A stretch of 7,997 nt of DNA from Rhodoferax sp. (GTDB lineage Bacteria; Pseudomonadota; Gammaproteobacteria; Burkholderiales; Burkholderiaceae_C). Location of the stretch: assembly GCA_028711355.1 (NCBI GenBank), contig JAQTSL010000162.1, positions 1 through 7,997 on the forward strand, given 5' to 3'. Of the stretch, positions 5,955 to 7,997 are shown piece by piece (within the stretch, counting starts at the first letter, position 1; each line of letters opens with the position of its first letter). Position numbers and translations under genes: made by a program. A model generated the notes under the pieces. That model saw nothing but the letters and a program-made list of their open reading frames with translations, was not told the DNA's origin and did not search any database.

Positions 5955-7997
5955 ATGACGCTACAACAGTTCGGGACAGTGGAAACCGCTCAAGGCACCG
6001 CGTTCGCGATGTTGTGCATAGACGCCGACCGCCCGTTGGAGTACATGGAGGGGCAATCCGGCGTCATCAAGTTCGCGGACGTGCCCGAAGGTGCCGAATT
6101 GAAAGCGGAATCATGCGCTGATTGGGCAGAGTTTAAGCAATGGGTGGCAGGGTGTATGTTGGGACTGCTTTCTGGGGCCTTTAGCAGTTCGAGTTGGGCG
6201 CAGTCCACGATGACTGAGTGTGCAGACCGAACTGCAATGGAGTACATTCAAAAGGCCCAGTGGATCGCTGTAGAGACGTATTCCTCTGGTCTCTTGGCCA
6301 AAGAGGCTGTACCGGGGGTTCAAATTTGCCTTCAAACCTTGATCGCAAGTGCCATGGGGCAGCAAGAGCGCTTTGTCGAGGCGATCGATCGCTTGAAAAA
6401 AACGGTGGCGTATTCCACTACCGAGCTCGGCCTGGAACACCCGAACACCTTGGAAGCCCGGTTTCAGCTGGCAGCCTTGTATTCAAAGCAAGGCAGCTAC
6501 GACTTGGCGATTCCGGTGTACCGTGCGCTGCTGCCCAGTTTTGAAAAAGCCTATGGCCCCCAATCAATCCAAGTCTCGAGTCTGTTGCGCAATACCTCCA
6601 CCGCCCTTCACTGGGTAGGTAATTTTGCCGATGCACTTCCCAACGATGTCCGGACCTTGCAAATTTTGGCTGGTCTGCGCCCCGGGCCTAGTGGTTGCGG
6701 CCCCGTGCAAACCTGCCAAGGTATTGTGGGGCGCGCGCATGTAAATTTGGCTTACAGCCTGGTCCGTGTGGGCAGAGGGAATGAGGCGCTGCCCCATGTG
6801 CTCAAGGGCGTTGCGCTGCAGCAGGAGGGAAAAGGGGCTAATCATCCCGATACGCTAGATGCGCAACTCGCCCACGCCACGGTGTTGATTGCCCTTGGGC
6901 GTGTGGACGAAGCCCGTGCCATTCAAGGCCAAGTGGTGCAGACGGCCCGCCAGCAGTTGGGAGATGCACACGCCTTGACCCGCAAGGCGATAGGGGACTT
7001 TTCTGCGTCTTCACGTGGCAAGGCCGAGTTGCTGGACGCCAATCAGAGCGATGTCGCCAATCTTGCGGCGACCAAGGAAAAATTGGGAGCCAACCACCCC
7101 TCCGTCTTGCTGACCACAGTCAATCTGGTGGAACGCTATATTCAATTGCAGCAGTTTGCACAAGCACTGGCTCTGGCAGAAGAGGGTGTGGCAGCAATGA
7201 TCAGCCGCACAGACACCTTGTCGTTTGACGACCGCTCGATGGACGCCTGGATGGCTGTGCAGAGCCGCTTGACCAATGCCTATATATTTCTGCTCATGAA
7301 AAACAACCGGGTGCCCGATGCCTTGTTGGTGACAGAATTTTTGAAGTACCGCAAGCTCTCCCAGTCCATCCAGGGCGCGACCTTGCCTGATGCACCCCCT
7401 GCCCTGACGCAAGAAATAAAAGACGCTGGCCGCAAGCTGGCGTTGCTGGATCAACGCATTGCCCTGGCAAGAAGTCTAGGGCAAGCCAGCAGTGCGCTGG
7501 AGAGCGAGCGATCCCAGGTATTTTTAAGTAGCAGGCGCTTGTCGGACGTTCCTGCGCCTGCATTGCCGTCGGCCAAGGCATGGCCCCGATGGATACGCAA
7601 CCTGGTGGGGCGGGGCGAGACGGTGGTGAGCTACAAGTTTTTAGGCGGCCTGTTGATGGCCTTTGTGGTGAGTCCGCATACGACGCTGCTGTTAACCATT
7701 GATGACCAGGACCGGGTGCGCTCCAGCGTCGAGGCATACCGCCTGGGCATGCGCCACGCCGCCCTGCGCCAGGGCCAGCCTGATGCGGTGCCACCCGTGT
7801 GGCGAATGCCCAATGGGGCGTACCGGTACGCTGAAACCTCGCCTGTCACAGGCGCAAAGCCAGTCACTGATCTGCGGGAAGTCCTGCAAAGCCTGTCAGA
7901 TATCTTGCTTAAAGAGGTGCTGACGAAAGTCGGACCGCAACCACGGCTCTTGATCAGCGTCGATCAAAATTTGGGCCATGTGCCTTTTGATTCCTTG
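5955..7997 (+). CDS. TPR-repeat protein with C-terminal CHAT protease domain (3'-truncated by window edge)
   Basis: From ATG 5955 the frame is open for 681 codons to the last base; a TGA at 5949-5951 closes it upstream. Residues 1-65 match nothing I know. Residues 66-84 form a signal-peptide-like hydrophobic stretch ending S-W-A-Q-S, with a possible signal peptidase I cut after A82. Residues about 100-480 are TPR-type helices. Kinesin-light-chain/TPR_12-style H-P-x-T/S turns occur at H162, H297, H339 (degenerate, A-H-A-L) and H381; the last three are exactly 42 residues apart. A charged helical stretch (about 488-525) follows. From about V557 the sequence fits the start of a CHAT domain (V-V-S-Y-K-F ... 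L-L-L-T-I), including L-L-I-S-V-D-Q-N-L-G-H-V-P-F-D-S-L at 665-681, comparable to the CHAT strand before 'PFEAL'. CHAT domains are caspase-like Cys proteases; their His-Cys pair would lie beyond the window. Role unknown: possibly regulated proteolysis, in some systems antiviral. Alternative starts nearer Met68 are possible. Confidence 0.85.
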   Translation, partial: MTLQQFGTVETAQGTAFAMLCIDADRPLEYMEGQSGVIKFADVPEGAELKAESCADWAEFKQWVAGCMLGLLSGAFSSSSWAQSTMTECADRTAMEYIQKAQWIAVETYSSGLLAKEAVPGVQICLQTLIASAMGQQERFVEAIDRLKKTVAYSTTELGLEHPNTLEARFQLAALYSKQGSYDLAIPVYRALLPSFEKAYGPQSIQVSSLLRNTSTALHWVGNFADALPNDVRTLQILAGLRPGPSGCGPVQTCQGIVGRAHVNLAYSLVRVGRGNEALPHVLKGVALQQEGKGANHPDTLDAQLAHATVLIALGRVDEARAIQGQVVQTARQQLGDAHALTRKAIGDFSASSRGKAELLDANQSDVANLAATKEKLGANHPSVLLTTVNLVERYIQLQQFAQALALAEEGVAAMISRTDTLSFDDRSMDAWMAVQSRLTNAYIFLLMKNNRVPDALLVTEFLKYRKLSQSIQGATLPDAPPALTQEIKDAGRKLALLDQRIALARSLGQASSALESERSQVFLSSRRLSDVPAPALPSAKAWPRWIRNLVGRGETVVSYKFLGGLLMAFVVSPHTTLLLTIDDQDRVRSSVEAYRLGMRHAALRQGQPDAVPPVWRMPNGAYRYAETSPVTGAKPVTDLREVLQSLSDILLKEVLTKVGPQPRLLISVDQNLGHVPFDSL

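Noticed and set aside
6144..6155. Lipobox-like V-A-G-C at residues 64-67 of the TPR-CHAT protein
   Set aside because: The residues before it are polar and charged (D-W-A-E-F-K-Q-W), not a hydrophobic signal core, while the hydrophobic stretch comes after the Cys. The match is probably chance.
1..7997. CRISPR array, tRNA, rRNA, integrase or transposase genes
   Set aside because: None was found by eye: no regularly spaced direct repeats, no cloverleaf and no recognisable recombinase motif in any frame.

Overview
The window looks like chromosomal DNA from a fairly GC-rich betaproteobacterium, probably Burkholderiales/Comamonadaceae. I infer this from codon usage (mostly G/C third positions), the style of the encoded proteins and a dispersed intergenic repeat. 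No rRNA, tRNA or phylogenetic marker is present, so the assignment is a judgement and not a proof.

Layout. (1) 1-1638 (+): the 3' part of a gene for a CorA-superfamily-like membrane protein with a very large soluble N-terminal region and a GMN motif. It is open at the left window edge. (2) 1679-2431 (-): a complete MgtC/SapB-family membrane protein, convergent with the first gene; the stop codons are 40 bp apart. Both families are linked to Mg2+, so this end may be a magnesium-related locus. (3) 2432-3555: about 1.1 kb with no intact recognisable gene. It holds the C-terminal piece of a probable outer-membrane beta-barrel protein (2906-3289, -), a weak 63-codon reading frame (3304-3495, +) and some inverted repeats. 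(4) 3556-5208 (+): a cupin/AraC-type regulator followed 69 bp later by a DMT/EamA transporter. This is a typical regulator-plus-exporter pair, and the gap contains symmetrical sequences that could be operators. (5) 5209-5954: a second decayed stretch. It holds an internally deleted C-terminal scrap of a CzcA/CusA-type RND metal-efflux pump (-), a possible second gene remnant (+), a perfect hairpin, a 72-bp double-hairpin dispersed repeat and a good sigma70-like promoter. (6) 5955-7997 (+): a long uninterrupted frame of 681 codons running off the right edge. It encodes a protein with kinesin-light-chain-type TPRs and the start of a CHAT (caspase-like) protease domain.

The most notable item is the TPR-CHAT protein. 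It has a strong ribosome binding site and a probable promoter, and about 65 unrecognised residues precede a signal-peptide-like hydrophobic segment. The window ends before the predicted catalytic His and Cys, so activity cannot be judged, nor can any partner gene downstream. The other intact genes look like ordinary housekeeping or accessory functions, and the two decayed stretches suggest repeated loss or rearrangement around them.
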